From assembly GCA_019054805.1 (NCBI GenBank), contig JAHQIY010000002.1:9838227-9902226 (forward strand): 64,000 nucleotides of DNA, written 5' to 3'. The position numbers were made by a program, and so were the translations under genes. Below, in pieces: positions 21,895 to 36,200 of this stretch. Position 1 is the stretch's first letter, and each line of letters begins with the position of its first letter. The stretch comes from Brachionus manjavacas. Lineage: Eukaryota; Rotifera; Eurotatoria; Ploima; Brachionidae. Below the pieces are notes generated by a model, which saw only the letters and a program-made list of their open reading frames with translations, was not told the DNA's origin and made no database searches.

Positions 21895-24800
21895 ATGATT
21901 TTTTACTTTATCTTTCATTACAAATATGTTTATTTGCTTATTAATAAAACGAAACATCAAAATTACTGACAATCTGGTATCTTCCAGACGAATTGTTATT
22001 CTTTACGATTCTAGAGTCATGCAAAAGCATTATTCGTGATCTGATTTACGAATGGTTTGATTTTTGGTTTTGTAATAAATTTAAATTGATCATATCTAAA
22101 AACTTTAAGATTTTGCATTGAAATTTTTTTCAAGAAAAAAAGTTTGAAATAAGAATGATTTTTTACTTTATCTTTCATTACAAATATGTTTATTTGCTTA
22201 TTAATAAAACGAAACATCAAAATTACTGACAATCTGGTATCTTCCAGACGAATTGTTATTCTTTACGATTCTAGAGTCATGTAAAAGCATTATTCGTGAT
22301 CTGATTTACGAATGGTTTGATTTTTGGTTTTGTAATAAATTTAAATTGATCATGTCTAAAAACTTTAAGATTTTGCATTGAAATTTTTTTTCAAGAAAAA
22401 AAAGTTTGAAATAAGACTGATTTTTTACTTTATCTTTCATTTCAAATATGTTTATTTGCTTATTTATAAAAACAAACATCAAAATTACTGACAATCTGGT
22501 ATCTTCCAGACGAATTGTTATTCTTTACGATTCTAGAGTCATGCAAAAGCATTTTTCGTGATCTGATTTACGAATGGTTTGATTTTTGGTTTTGTAATAA
22601 ATTTAAATTGATCATATCTAAAAACTTTAAGATTTTGCATTGAAATTTTTTTTCAAGAAAAAAAGTTTGAAACAAGAATGATTTTTTACTTTATCTTTCA
22701 TTACAAATATGTTTATTTGCTTATTTATAAAAACAAACATCAAAATTACTGACAATCTGGTATCTTCCAGACGAATTGTTATTCTTTACGATTCTAGAGT
22801 CATGCAAAAGCATTATTCGTGATCTGATTTACGAATGGTTTGATTTTTGGTTTTGTAATAAATTTAAATTGATCATTTCTAAAAACTTTAAGATTTTGCA
22901 TTGAAATTTTTTTTCAAGAAAAAAAGTTTGAAATAAGAATGATTTTTTACTTTATCTTTCATTACAAATATGTTTATTTGCTTATTAATAAAACGAAACA
23001 TTAAAATTTTTGACAATCTGGTATCTTCCAGACGAATTGTTATTCTTTACGATTCTAGAGTCATGCAAAAGCATTATTCGTGATCTGATTTACGAATGGT
23101 TTGATTTTTGGTTTTGTAATAAATTTAAATTGATCATATCTAAAAACTTTAAGATTTTGCATTGAAATTTTTTTTCAAGAAAAAAAAGTTTGAAATAAGA
23201 CTGATTTTTTACTTTATCTTTCATTTCAAATATGTTTATTTGCTTATTTATAAAAACAAACATCAAAATTACTGACAATCTGGTATCTTCCAGACGAATT
23301 GTTATTCTTTACGATTCTAGAGTCATGCAAAAGCATTTTTCGTGATCTGATTTACGAATGGTTTGATTTTTGGTTTTGTAATAAATTTAAATTGATCATA
23401 TCTAAAAACTTTAAGATTTTGCATTGAAAATTTTTTTTCAAGAAAAAATAGTTTGAAATAAGAATGATTTTTTACTTTATCTTTCATTACAAATATGTTT
23501 ATTTGCTTATTAATAAAACGAAACATCAAAATTACTGACAATCTGGTATCTTCCAGACGAATTGTTATTCTTTACGATTCTAGAGTCATGTAAAAGCATT
23601 ATTCGTGATCTGATTTACGAATGGTTTGATTTTTGGTTTTGAAATAAATTTAAATTGATCATATCTAAAAACTTTAAGATTTTGCATTGAAAATTTTTTT
23701 CAAGAAAAAAAAGTTTGAAATAAGACTGATTTTTTACTTTATCTTTCATTTCAAATATGTTTATTTGCTTATTTATAAAAACAAACATCAAAATTACTGA
23801 CAATCTGGTATCTTCCAGACGAATTGTTATTCTTTACGATTCTAGAGTCATGCAAAAGCATTTTTCGTGATCTGATTTACGAATGGTTTGATTTTTGGTT
23901 TTGTAATAAATTTAAATTGATCATATCTAAAAACTTTAAGATTTTGCATTGAAATTTTTTTTTCAAGAAAAAAAGTTTGAAATAAGAATGATTTTTTACT
24001 TTATCTTTCATTACAAATATGTTTATTTGCTTATTTATAAAAACAAACATCAAAATTACTGACAATCTGGTATCTTCCAGACGAATTGTTATTCTTTACG
24101 ATTCTAGAGTCATGCAAAAGCATTTTTCGTGATCTGATTTACGAATGGTTTGATTTTTGGTTTTGTAATAAATTTAAATTGATCATATCTAAAAACTTTA
24201 AGATTTTGCATTGAAATTTTTTTTCAAGAAAAAAAAGTTTGAAATAAGACTGATTTTTTACTTTATCTTTCATTACAAATATGTTTATTTGCTTATTTAT
24301 AAAAACAAACATCAAAATTACTGACAATCTGGTATCTTCCAGACGAATTGTTATTCTTTACGATTCTAGAGTCATGCAAAAGCATTATTCGTGATCTGAT
24401 TTACGAATGGTTTGATTTTTGGTTTTGTAATAAATTTAAATTGATCATATCTAAAAACTTTAAGATTTTGCATTGAAATATTTTTTCAAGAAAAAAAGTT
24501 TGAAATAAGACTGATTTTTTACTTTATCTTTCATTAGAAATATGTTTATTTGCTTATTTATAAAAACGAAACATCAAAATTTTTGAAAATCTGGTATCTT
24601 CCAGACGAATTGTTATTCTTTACGATTCTAGAGTCATGCAAAAGCATTATTCGTGATCTGATTTACGAATGGTTTGATTTTTGGTATTGTAATAAATTTA
24701 AATTGATCATATCTAAAAACTTTAAGATTTTGCATTGAAATATTTTTTCAAGAAAAAAAGTTTGAAATAAGACTGATTTTTTACTTTATCTATCATTACA

Positions 24801-25530
24801 AATATGTTTATTTGCTTATTAATAAAACGAAACATTAAAATTTTTGACAATCTGGTATCTTCCAGACGAATTGTTATTCTTTACGATTCTAGAGTCATGC
24901 AAAAGCATTTTTCGTGATCTGATTTACGAATGGTTTGATTTTTGGTATTGTAATAAATTTAAATTGATCATATCTAAAAACTTTAAGATTTTGCATTGAA
25001 ATTTTTTTTCAAGAAAAAAAGTTTGAAATAAGAATGATTTTTTACTTTATCTTTCATTACAAATATGTTTATTTGCTTATTAATAAAACGAAACATCAAA
25101 ATTACTGACAATCTGGTATCTTCCAGACGAATTGTTATTCTTTACGATTCTAGAGTCATGTAAAAGCATTATTCGTGATCTGATTTACGAATGGTTTGAT
25201 TTTTGGTTTTGTAATAAATTTAAATTGATCATGTCTAAAAACTTTAAGATTTTGCATTGAAATTTTTTTCAAGAAAAAAAGTTTGAAATAAGAATGATTT
25301 TTTACTTTATCTTTCATTACAAATATGTTTATTTGCTTATTAATAAAACGAAACATCAAAATTACTGACAATCTGGTATCTTCCAGACGAATTGTTATTC
25401 TTTACGATTCTAGAGTCATGCAAAAGCATTATTCGTGATCTGATTTACGAATGGTTTGATTTTTGGTTTTGTAATAAATTTAAATTGATCATATCTAAAA
25501 ACTTTAAGATTTTGCATTGAAATTTTTTTT

Positions 25531-25816
25531 CAAGAAAAAAATTTTGAAATAAGAATGATTTTTTACTTTATCTTTCATTACAAATATGTTTATTTGCTTA
25601 TTAATAAAACGAAACATCAAAATTACCGACAATCTGGTATCTTCCAGACGAATTGTTATTCTTTACGATTCTAAAGTCATGCAAAAGCATTATTCGTGAT
25701 CTGATTTACGAATGGTTTGATTTTTGGTTTTGTAATAAATTTAAATTGATCATATCTAAAAACTTTAAGATTTTGCATTGAAATTTTTTTTCAAGAAAAA
25801 AAAGTTTGAAATAAGA
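25531..25816. repeat. Duplicated segment, copy 2 (pairs with 21609-21894)
   Basis: It carries the same three-marker combination as its partner 15 monomers to the left. The first differences are the T-run length before it (T8 versus T7) and GACTG versus GAATG after it. It is probably a product of local unequal exchange or gene conversion. Confidence 0.75.
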
Positions 25817-27461
25817 CTGATTTTTTACTTTATCTTTCATTTCAAATATGTTTATTTGCTTATTTATAAAAACAAACATCAAAATTACTGACAATCTGGT
25901 ATCTTCCAGACGAATTGTTATTCTTTACGATTCTAGAGTCATGCAAAAGCATTTTTCGTGATCTGATTTACGAATGGTTTGATTTTTGGTTTTGTAATAA
26001 ATTTAAATTGATCATATCTAAAAACTTTAAGATTTTGCATTGAAATTTTTTTCAAGAAAAAAAGTTTGAAATAAGAATGATTTTTTACTTTATCTTTCAT
26101 TACAAATATGTTTATTTGCTTATTTATAAAAACAAACATCAAAATTACTGACAATCTGGTATCTTCCAGACGAATTGTTATTCTTTACGATTCTAGAGTC
26201 ATGCAAAAGCATTATTCGTGATCTGATTTACGAATGGTTTGATTTTTGGTTTTGTAATAAATTTAAATTGATCATATCTAAAAACTTTAAGATTTTGCAT
26301 TGAAATTTTTTTCAAGAAAAAAAATTTGAAATAAGAATGATTTTTTACTTTATCTTTCATTACAAATATGTTTATTTGCTTATTAATAAAACGAAACATC
26401 AAAATTACTGACAATCTGGTATCTTCCAGACGAATTGTTATTCTTTACGATTCTAGAGTCATGCAAAAGCATTATTCGTGATCTGATTTACGAATGGTTT
26501 GATTTTTGGTTTTGTAATAAATTTAAATTGATCATATCTAAAAACTTTAAGATTTTGCATTAAAATTTTTTTTCAAGAAAAAAAGTATGAAATAAGACTG
26601 ATTTTTTACATTATCTTTCATTACAAATATGTTTATTTGCTTATTTATAAAAACAAACATCAAAATTACTGACAATCTGGTATCTTCCAGACGAATTGTT
26701 ATTCTTTACGATTCTAGAGTCATGCAAAAGCATTTTTCGTGATCTGATTTACGAATGGTTTGATTTTTGGTTTTGTAATAAATTTAAATTGATCATATCT
26801 AAAAACTTTAAGATTTTGCATTGAAATTTTTTTCAAGAAAAAAAGTTTGAAATAAGAATGATTTTTTACTTTATCTTTCATTACAAATATGTTTATTTGC
26901 TTATTTATAAAAACAAACATCAAAATTACTGACAATCTGGTATCTTCCAGACGAATTGTTATTCTTTACGATTCTAGAGTCATGCAAAAGCATTTTTCGT
27001 GATCTGATTTACGAATGGTTTGATTTTTGGTTTTGTAATAAATTTAAATTGATCATATCTAAAAACTTTAAGATTTTGCATTGAAATTTTTTTCAAGAAA
27101 AAAAGTTTGAAATAAGACTGATTTTTTACTTTATCTTTCATTACAAATATGTTTATTTGCTTATTAATAAAACGAAACATCAAAATTACTGACAATCTGG
27201 TATCTTCCAGACGAATTGTTATTCTTTACGATTCTAGAGTCATGCAAAAGCATTATTCGTGATCTGATTTACGAATGGTTTGATTTTTGGTTTTGTAATA
27301 AATTTAAATTGATCATATCTAAAAACTTTAAGATTTTGCATTGAAAATTTTTTTTCAAGAAAAAAAATTACGAAATAAGACTGATTTTTTACTTTATCTT
27401 TCATTACAAATATGTTTATTTGCTTATTAATAAAACGAAACGTCAAAATTACTGACAATCT

Positions 27462-27770
27462 GGTATATTCCAGACGAATTGTTATTCTTTACGATTCTAA
27501 ACTCATGCAAAAGCATTATTCGTGATCTGATTTACGAATGGTTTGATTTTTGGTATTGTAATAAATTTAAATTGATCATATCTAAAAACTTTAAGATTTT
27601 GCATTAAAAATTTTTTTTCAAGAAAAAGAGGTTCGAAATAAGACTGATTTTTTACTTTATCTTTCATTTCAAATATGTTTATTTGCTTATTAATAAAACG
27701 AAACATAAAAATTTTTGTCAAACTGGAATCTTCCAGACGAATTGTTATTCTTTTCGATTCTAGAGTCATG
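27462..27770. repeat. Rare two-monomer variant, copy 1 (pairs with 52826-53140)
   Basis: The first monomer has GGTATATTCC and GATTCTAAACTCATGC with GGTATTGTAAT. The next has CTGGAATCTTCC and TTCTTTTCGATT. The same ordered set recurs 25,364 bp (97 monomers) away. The second copy here also has private changes (CATAAAAATTTTTGTCAAAC). Confidence 0.7.
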
Positions 27771-30700
27771 CAAAAGCATTTTTCGTGATCTGATTTACGA
27801 ATGGTTTGATTTTTGGTTTTGTAATAAATTTAAATTGATCATATCTAAAAACTTTAAGATTTTGCATTGAAATTTTGTTCAAGAAAAAAAAGTTTGAAAT
27901 AAGACTGATTTTTTACTTTATCTTTCATAAGAAATATGTTTATTTGCTTATTGATAATAAAACGAAACGTCAAAATTACTGACAATCTGGTATCTTCCAG
28001 ACGAATTGTTATTCTTTACGATTCTAGAGTCATGCAAAAGCATTTTTCGTGATCTGATTTACGAATGGTTTGATTTTTGGTTTTGTAATAAATTTAAATT
28101 GATCATATCTAAAAACTTTAAGATTTTGCATTGAAATTTTTTTTCAAGAAAAAAAAGTTCGAAATAAGACTGATTTTTTACTTTATCTTTCATTAGAAAT
28201 ATGTTTATTTGCTTATTTATAAAAACAAACATCAAAATTTTTGACAATCTGGTATCTTCCAGACGAATTATTATTCTTTACGATTCTATAGTCATGCAAA
28301 AGCATTTTTCGTGATCTGATTTACGAATGGTTTGATTTTTGGTTTTGTAATAAATTTAAATTGATCATATCTAAAAACTTTAAGATTTTGCATTGAAAAT
28401 TTTTTTTCAAGAAAAAAAATGGGAAATAAGACTGGTTTTTACTTTATCTTTCATTACAAATATGTTTATTTGCTTATTTATAAAAACAAACATCAAAATT
28501 ACTGACAATCTGGTATCTTCCAGACGAATTGTTATTCTTTACGATTCTAGAGTCATGCAAAAGCATTATTCGTGATCTGATTTACGAATGGTTTGATTTT
28601 TGGTTTTGTAATAAATTTAAATTGATCATATCTAAAAACTTTAAGATTTTGCATTGAAATTTTTTTTCAAGAAAAAAAAGTTTGAAATAAGAATGATTTT
28701 TTACTTTATCTTTCATTTCAAATATGTTTATTTGCTTATTTATAAAAACAAACATCAAAATTACTGACAATCTGGTATCTTCCAGACGAATTGTTATTCT
28801 TTACGATTCTAGAGTCATGCAAAAGCATTATTCGTGATCTGATTTACGAATGGTTTGATTTTTGGTTTTGTAATAAATTTAAATTGATCATATCTAAAAA
28901 CTTTAAGATTTTGCATTGAAATATTTTTTAAAGAAAATAAGTTTGAAATAAGACATATTTTTTACTTTATCTTTCATTACATATATGTTTATTTGCTTAA
29001 TAATTAAACGAAACATCAAAATTACTGACAATCTGGTATCTTCCAGACGAATTGTTATTCTTTACGATTCTAGAGTCATGCAAAAGCATTTTTCGTGATC
29101 TGATATAATAATGGTTTGATTTTTGGTTTTGTAATAAATTTAAATTGATCATATCTAAAAACTTTAAGATTTTGCATTGAAATTTTGTTCAAGAAAAAAA
29201 AGTTTGAAATAAGACTGATTTTTTACTTTATCTTTCATAAGAAATATGTTTATTTGCTTATTTATAAAAACAAACATCAAAATTACTGACAATCTGGTAT
29301 CTTCCAGACGAATTGTTATTCTTTACGATTCTAGAGTCATGCAAAAGCATTATTCGTGATCTGATTTACGAATGGTTTGATTTTTGGTTTTGTAATAAAT
29401 TTAAATTGATCATATCTAAAAACTTTAAGATTTTGCATTGAAATTTTTTTTCAAGAAAAAAAGTTTGAAATAAGACTGATTTTTTACTTTATCTTTCATT
29501 ACAAATATGTTTATTTGCTTATTTATAAAAACAAACATCAAAATAACTGACAATCTGGAATCTTCCAGACGAATTATTATTCTTTACGATTCTAGAGTCA
29601 TGCAAAAATACTATTAGTGATCTGATTTACGAATGGTTTGCTTTTTGGTATTGTAATAAATTTAAATTGATCATATCTAAAAACTTTAAGATTTTGCATT
29701 GAAATATTTTTTCAAGAAAAAAAGTTTGAAATAAGACTGATTTTTTACTTTATCTTTCATTACAAATATGTTTATTTGCTTATTAATAAAAACAAACATC
29801 AAAATTACTGACAATCTGGTATCTTCCAGACGAATTGTTATTCTTTACGATTCTAGAGTCATGTAAAAACATTATTCGTGATCTGATTTACGAATGGTTT
29901 GATTTTTGGTTTTGTAATAAATTTAAATTGATCATATCTAAAAACTTTAAGATTTTGCATTGAAAATTTTTTTTCAAGAAAGAAAAGTTTGAAATAAGAC
30001 TGATTTTTTACTTTATCTTTCATTACAAATATGTTTATTTGCTTATTAATAAAACGAAACATAAAATTTTTGAAAATCTGGTATCTTCCAGACGAATTGT
30101 TATTCTTTTCGATTCTAGAGTCATGCAAAAGCATTTTTCGTGATCTGATTTACGAATGGTTTGATTTTTGGTTTTGTAATAAATTTAAATTGATCATATC
30201 TAAAAACTTTAAGATTTTGCATTGAAATTTTTTTCAAGAAAAAAAGTTTGAAATAAGACTGATTTTTTACTTTATCTTTCATTACAAATATGTTTATTTG
30301 CTTATTTATAAAAACAAACATCAAAATTACTGACAATCTGGTATCTTCCAGACGAATTGTTATTCTTTACGATTCTAGAGTCATGCAAAAGCATTATTCG
30401 TGATCTGATTTACGAATGGTTTGATTTTTGGTTTTGTAATAAATTTAAATTGATCATATCTAAAAACTTTAAGATTTTGCATTGAAATTTTTTTCAAGAA
30501 AAAAAGTTTAAAATAAGAATGATTTTTTACATTATCTTTCATTTCAAATATGTTTATTTGCTTATTTATAAAAACAAACATCAAAATTACTGACAATCTG
30601 GTATCTTCCAGACGAATTGTTATTCTTTACGATTCTAGAGTCATGCAAAAGCATTTTTCGTGATCTGATTTACGAATGGTTTGATTTTTGGTTTTGTAAT

Positions 30701-33299
30701 AAATTTAAATTGATCATATCTAAAAACTTTAAGATTTTGCATTGAAATTTTTTTTCAAGAAAAAAAGTTTGAAATAAGACTGATTTTTTACTTTATCTTT
30801 CATTACAAATATGTTTATTTGCTTATTAATAAAACGAAACATTAAAATTTTTGACAATCTGGTATCTTCCAGACGAATTGTTATTCTTTACGATTCTAGA
30901 GTCATGCAAAAGCATTTTTCGTGATCTGATTTACGAATGGTTTGATTTTTGGTTTTGTAATAAATTTAAATTGATCAAATCAAAAAACTTTAAGATTTTG
31001 CATTGAAATTTTATTTCAAGAAAAAAAAGTTTGAAATAAGACTGATTTTTTACTTTATCTTTCATTTCAAATATGTTTATTTGCTTATTTATAAAAACAA
31101 ACATCAAAATTACTGACAATCTGGTATCTTCCAGACGAATTGTTATTCTTTACGATTCTAGAGTCATGCAAAAGCATTTTTCGTGATCTGATTTACGAAT
31201 GGTTTGATTTTTGGTTTTGTAATAAATTTAAATTGATCATATCTAAAAACTTTAAGATTTTGCATTGAAATTTTTTTCAAGAAAAAAAGTTTGAAATAAG
31301 AATGATTTTTTACTTTATCTTTCATTACAAATATGTTTATTTGCTTATTTATAAAAACAAACATCAAAATTACTGACAATCTGGTATCTTCCAGACGAAT
31401 TGTTATTCTTTACGATTCTAGAGTCATGCAAAAGCATTATTCGTGATCTGATTTACGAATGGTTTGATTTTTGGTTTTGTAATAAATTTAAATTGATCAT
31501 ATCTAAAAACTTTAAGATTTTGCATTGAAAATTTTTTTTCAAGAAAAAATAGTTTGAAATAAGACTGATTTTTTACTTTATCTTTCATTACAAATATGTT
31601 TATTTGCTTATTAATAAAACGAAACATCAAAATTACTGACAATCTGGTATCTTCCAGACGAATTGTTATTCTTTACGATTCTAGAGTCATGCAAAAGCAT
31701 TTTTCGTGATCTGATTTACGAATGGTTTGATTTTTGGTTTTGTAATAAATTTAAATTGATCATATCTAAAAACTTTAAGATTTTGCATTGAAATTTTTTT
31801 CAAGAAAAAAAGTTTAAAATAAGAATGATTTTTTACATTATCTTTCATTTCAAATATGTTTATTTGCTTATTTATAAAAACAAACATCAAAATTACTGAC
31901 AATCTGGTATCTTCCAGACGAATTGTTATTCTTTACGATTCTAGAGTCATGCAAAAGCATTATTCGTGATCTGATTTACGAATGGTTTGATTTTTGGTTT
32001 TGTAATAAATTTAAATTGATCATATCTAAAAACTTTAAGATTTTGCATTGAAAATTTTTTTAAAGAAAAAAAAGATTGAAATAAGACTGATTTTTTACTT
32101 TATCTTTCATTACAAATATGTTTATTTGCTTATTTAATTAAACGAAACATCAAAATTACCGACAATCTGGTATCTTCCAGACGAATTGTTATTCTTTACG
32201 ATTCTAGAGTCATGCAAAAGCATTATTCGTGATCTGATTTACGAATGGTTTGATTTTTGGTTTTGTAATAAATTTAAATTGATCATATCTAAAAACTTTA
32301 AGATTTTGCATTGAAAATTTTTTTAAAGAAAATAAAGTTAGTAATAAGACTGATTTTTTAGTTTATCTTTCATTACAAATATGTTTATTTGCTTATTTAT
32401 AAAACGAAACATAAAAATTACTGACAATCTGGTATCTTCCAGACGTATTGTTGTTCTTTACGATTCTAGAGTCATGCAAAAGCATTTTTCGTGATCTGAT
32501 TTACGAATGGTTTGATTTTTGGTTTTGTAATAAATTTAAATTGATCATATCTAAAAACTTTAAGATTTTGCATTGAAAATTTTTTTTCAAGAAAAAAAGT
32601 TCGAAATAAGACTGATTTTTTACTTTATCTTTCATAAGAAATATGTTTATTTGCTTATTTATAAAACGAAACATCAAAATTTTTGACAATCTGGTATCTT
32701 CCAGACGAATTGTTATTCTTTACGATTCTAGAGTCATGCAAAAGCATTTTTCGTGATCTGATTTACGAATGGTTTGATTTTTGGTTTTGTAATAAATTTA
32801 AATTGATCATATCTAAAAACTTTAAGATTTTGCATTGAAATTTTTTTCAAGAAAAAAAAGTTTGAAATAAGACTGATTTTTTACTTTATCTTTCATTACA
32901 AATATGTTTATTTGCTTATTTATAAAAACAAACATCAAAATTACTGACAATCTGGTATCTTCCAGACGAATTGTTATTCTTTACGATTCTAGAGTCATGC
33001 AAAAGCATTTTTCGTGATCTGATTTACGAATGGTTTGATTTTTGGTTTTGTAATAAATTTAAATTGATCATATCTAAAAACTTTAAGATTTTGCATTGAA
33101 AATTTTTTTTCAAGAAAAAAAAGTTTGAAATAAGACTGATTTTTTACTTTATCTTTCATTTCAAATATGTTTATTTGCTTATTTATAAAAACAAACATCA
33201 AAATTACTGACAATCTGGTATCTTCCAGACGAATTGTTATTCTTTACGATTCTAGAGTCATGCAAAAGCATTTTTCGTGATCTGATTTACGAATGGTTT

Positions 33300-36200
33300 G
33301 ATTTTTGGTTTTGTAATAAATTTAAATTGATCATATCTAAAAACTTTAAGATTTTGCATTGAAATTTTTTTTCAAGAAAAAAAGTGTGATATAAGACTGA
33401 TTTTTTACTTTATCTTTCATTACAAATATGTTTATTTGCTTATTTATAAAAACAAACATTAAAATTACTGACAATCTGGTATCTTCCAGAAGAATTGTTA
33501 TTCTTTCCGATTCTAGAGTCATGCAAAAGCATTATTCGTGATCTGATTTACGAATGGTTTGATTTTTGGTTGTGTAATAAATTTAAATTGATCATATCTA
33601 AAAACTTTAAGATTTTGCATTGAAATTTTTTTCAAGAAAAAAAGTTTGAAATAAGACTGATTTTTTAGTTTATCTTTCATTACAAATATGTTTATTTTCT
33701 TATTAATAAAACGAAACATAAAAATTACTGACAATCTGGTATCTTCCAGACGAATTGTTATTCTTTACGATTCTAGAGTCATGCAAAAGCATTTTTCGTG
33801 ATCTGATTTACGAATGGTTTGATTTTTGGTTTTGTAATAAATTTAAATTGATCATATCTAAAAACTTTAAGATTTTGCATTGAAATTTTTTTTCAAGAAA
33901 AAAAAGTTTGAAATAAGACTGATTTTTTACTTTATCTTTCATTTCAAATATGTTTATTTGCTTATTAATAAAACGAAACATCAAAATTACTGACAATCTG
34001 GTATCTTCCAGACGAATTGTTATTCTTTACGATTCTAGAGTCATGCAAAAGCATTTTTCGTGATCTGATTTACGAATGGTTTGATTTTTGGTTTTGTAAT
34101 AAATTTAAATTGATCATATCTAAAAACTTTAAGATTTTGCATTGAAAATTTTTTTTCAAGAAAAAAAAGTTCGAAATAAGACTGATTTTTTAGTTTATCT
34201 TTCATTACAAATATGTTTATTTGCTTATTTATAAAAACAAACATCAAAATTACTGACAATCTGGTATCTTCCAGACGAATTGTTATTCTTTACGATTCTA
34301 GAGTCATGCAAAAGCATTATTCGTGATCTGATTTACGAATTGTTTAATTTTTGTTTTTTGTAATAAATTTAAATTGATCATATCTAAAAACTTTAAGATT
34401 TTGCATTGAAATTTTTTTTCAAGAAAAAAAAGTTTGAAATAAGAATGATTTTTTACTTTATCTTTCATTACAAATATGTTTATTTGCTTATTTATAAAAA
34501 CAAACATCAAAATTACTGACAATCTGGTATCTTCCAGACGAATTGTTATTCTTTACGATTCTAGAGTCATGCAAAAGCATTTTTCGTGATCTGATTTACG
34601 AATGGTTTGATTTTTGGTTTTGTAATAAATTTAAATTGATCATATCTAAAAACTTTAAGATTTTGCATTGAAAATTTTTTTAAAGAAAAAAAGTTATAAA
34701 TAAGAATGATTTTTTACTTTATCTTTCATTTCAAATATGTTTATTTGCTTATTTATAAAAACAAACATCAAAATTACTGACAATCTGGTATCTTCCAGAC
34801 GAATTGTTATTCTTTACGATTCTAGAGTCATGCAAAAGCATTATTCGTGATCTGATTTACGAATGGTTTGATTTTTGGTATTGTAATAAATTTAAATTGA
34901 TCATATCTAAAAACTTTAAGATTTTGCATTGAAATATTTTTTAAAGAAAAAAAGTTTGAAATAAGAATGATTTTTTACTTTATCTTTCATTACAAATATG
35001 TTTATTTGCTTATTTATAAAAACAAACATCAAAATTACTGACAATCTGGTATCTTCCAGACGAATTGTTATTCTTTACGATTCTAGAGTCATGCAAAAGC
35101 ATTATTCGTGATCTGATTTACGAATGGTTTGATTTTTGGTTTTGTAATAAATTTAAATTGATCATATCTAAAAACTTTAAGATTTTGCATTGAAATTTTT
35201 TTTCAAGAAAAAAAAGTTTAAATAAGAATGATTTTTTACTTTTTCTTTCATTTCAAATATGTTTATTTGCTTATTTATAAAAACAAACATCAAAATTACT
35301 GACAATCTGGTATCTTCCAGACGAATTGTTATTCTTTACGATTCTAGAGTCATGCAAAAGCATTATTCGTGATCTGATTTACGAATGGTTTGATTTTTGG
35401 TTTTGTAATAAATTTAAATTGATCATATCTAAAAACTTTAAGATTTTGCATTGAAATTTTTTTTCAAGAAAAAAAAGTTTAAATAAGAATGATTTTTTAC
35501 TTTATCTTTCATTACAAATATGTTTTTGCTTATTTATAAAAACAAACATCAAAATTACTGACAATCTGGTATCTTCCAGACGAATTGTTATTCTTTACGA
35601 TTCTAGAGTCATGCAAAAGCATTATTCGTGATCTGATTTACGAATGGTTTGATTTTTGGTTTTGTAATAAATTTAAATTGATCATATCTAAAAACTTTAA
35701 GATTTTGCATTGAAAATTTTTTTTCAAGAAAAAAAATTACGAAATAAGACTGATTTTTTACTTTATCTTTCATTACAAATATGTTTATTTGCTTATTTAT
35801 AAAAACAAACATCAAAATTACTGACAATCTGGTATCTTCCAGACGAATTGTTATTCTTTACGATTCTAGAGTCATGCAAAAGCATTTTTCGTGATCTGAT
35901 TTACGAATGGTTTGATTTTTGGTTTTGTAATAAATTTAAATTGATCATATCTAAAAACTTTAAGATTTTGCATTGAAAATTTTTTTTCAAGAAAAAAAAG
36001 TTTGAAATAAGAATGATTTTTTACTTTATCTTTCATTACAAATATGTTTATTTGCTTATTTATAAAAACAAACATCAAAATTACTGACAATCTGGTATCT
36101 TCCAGACGAATTGTTATTCTTTACGATTCTAGAGTCATGCAAAAGCATTTTTCGTGATCTGATTTACGAATGGTTTGATTTTTGGTTTTGTAATAAATTT

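Larger units (their letters stand above)
11700..33300. repeat. Mixed-subfamily block of the array
   Basis: Two forms of the segment before ATCAAAATT are interspersed: TTTATAAAAACAAAC and TTAATAAAACGAAAC. Monomers with TTTTTGACAATC instead of ATTACTGACAATC, and with CATAAGAAAT or CATTACAAAT, are frequent. Shared rare variants occur at separations of whole numbers of monomers, for example 21,609 and 25,531, or 20,319, 20,840 and 28,419. No clear higher-order unit covers the block. Confidence 0.75.
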
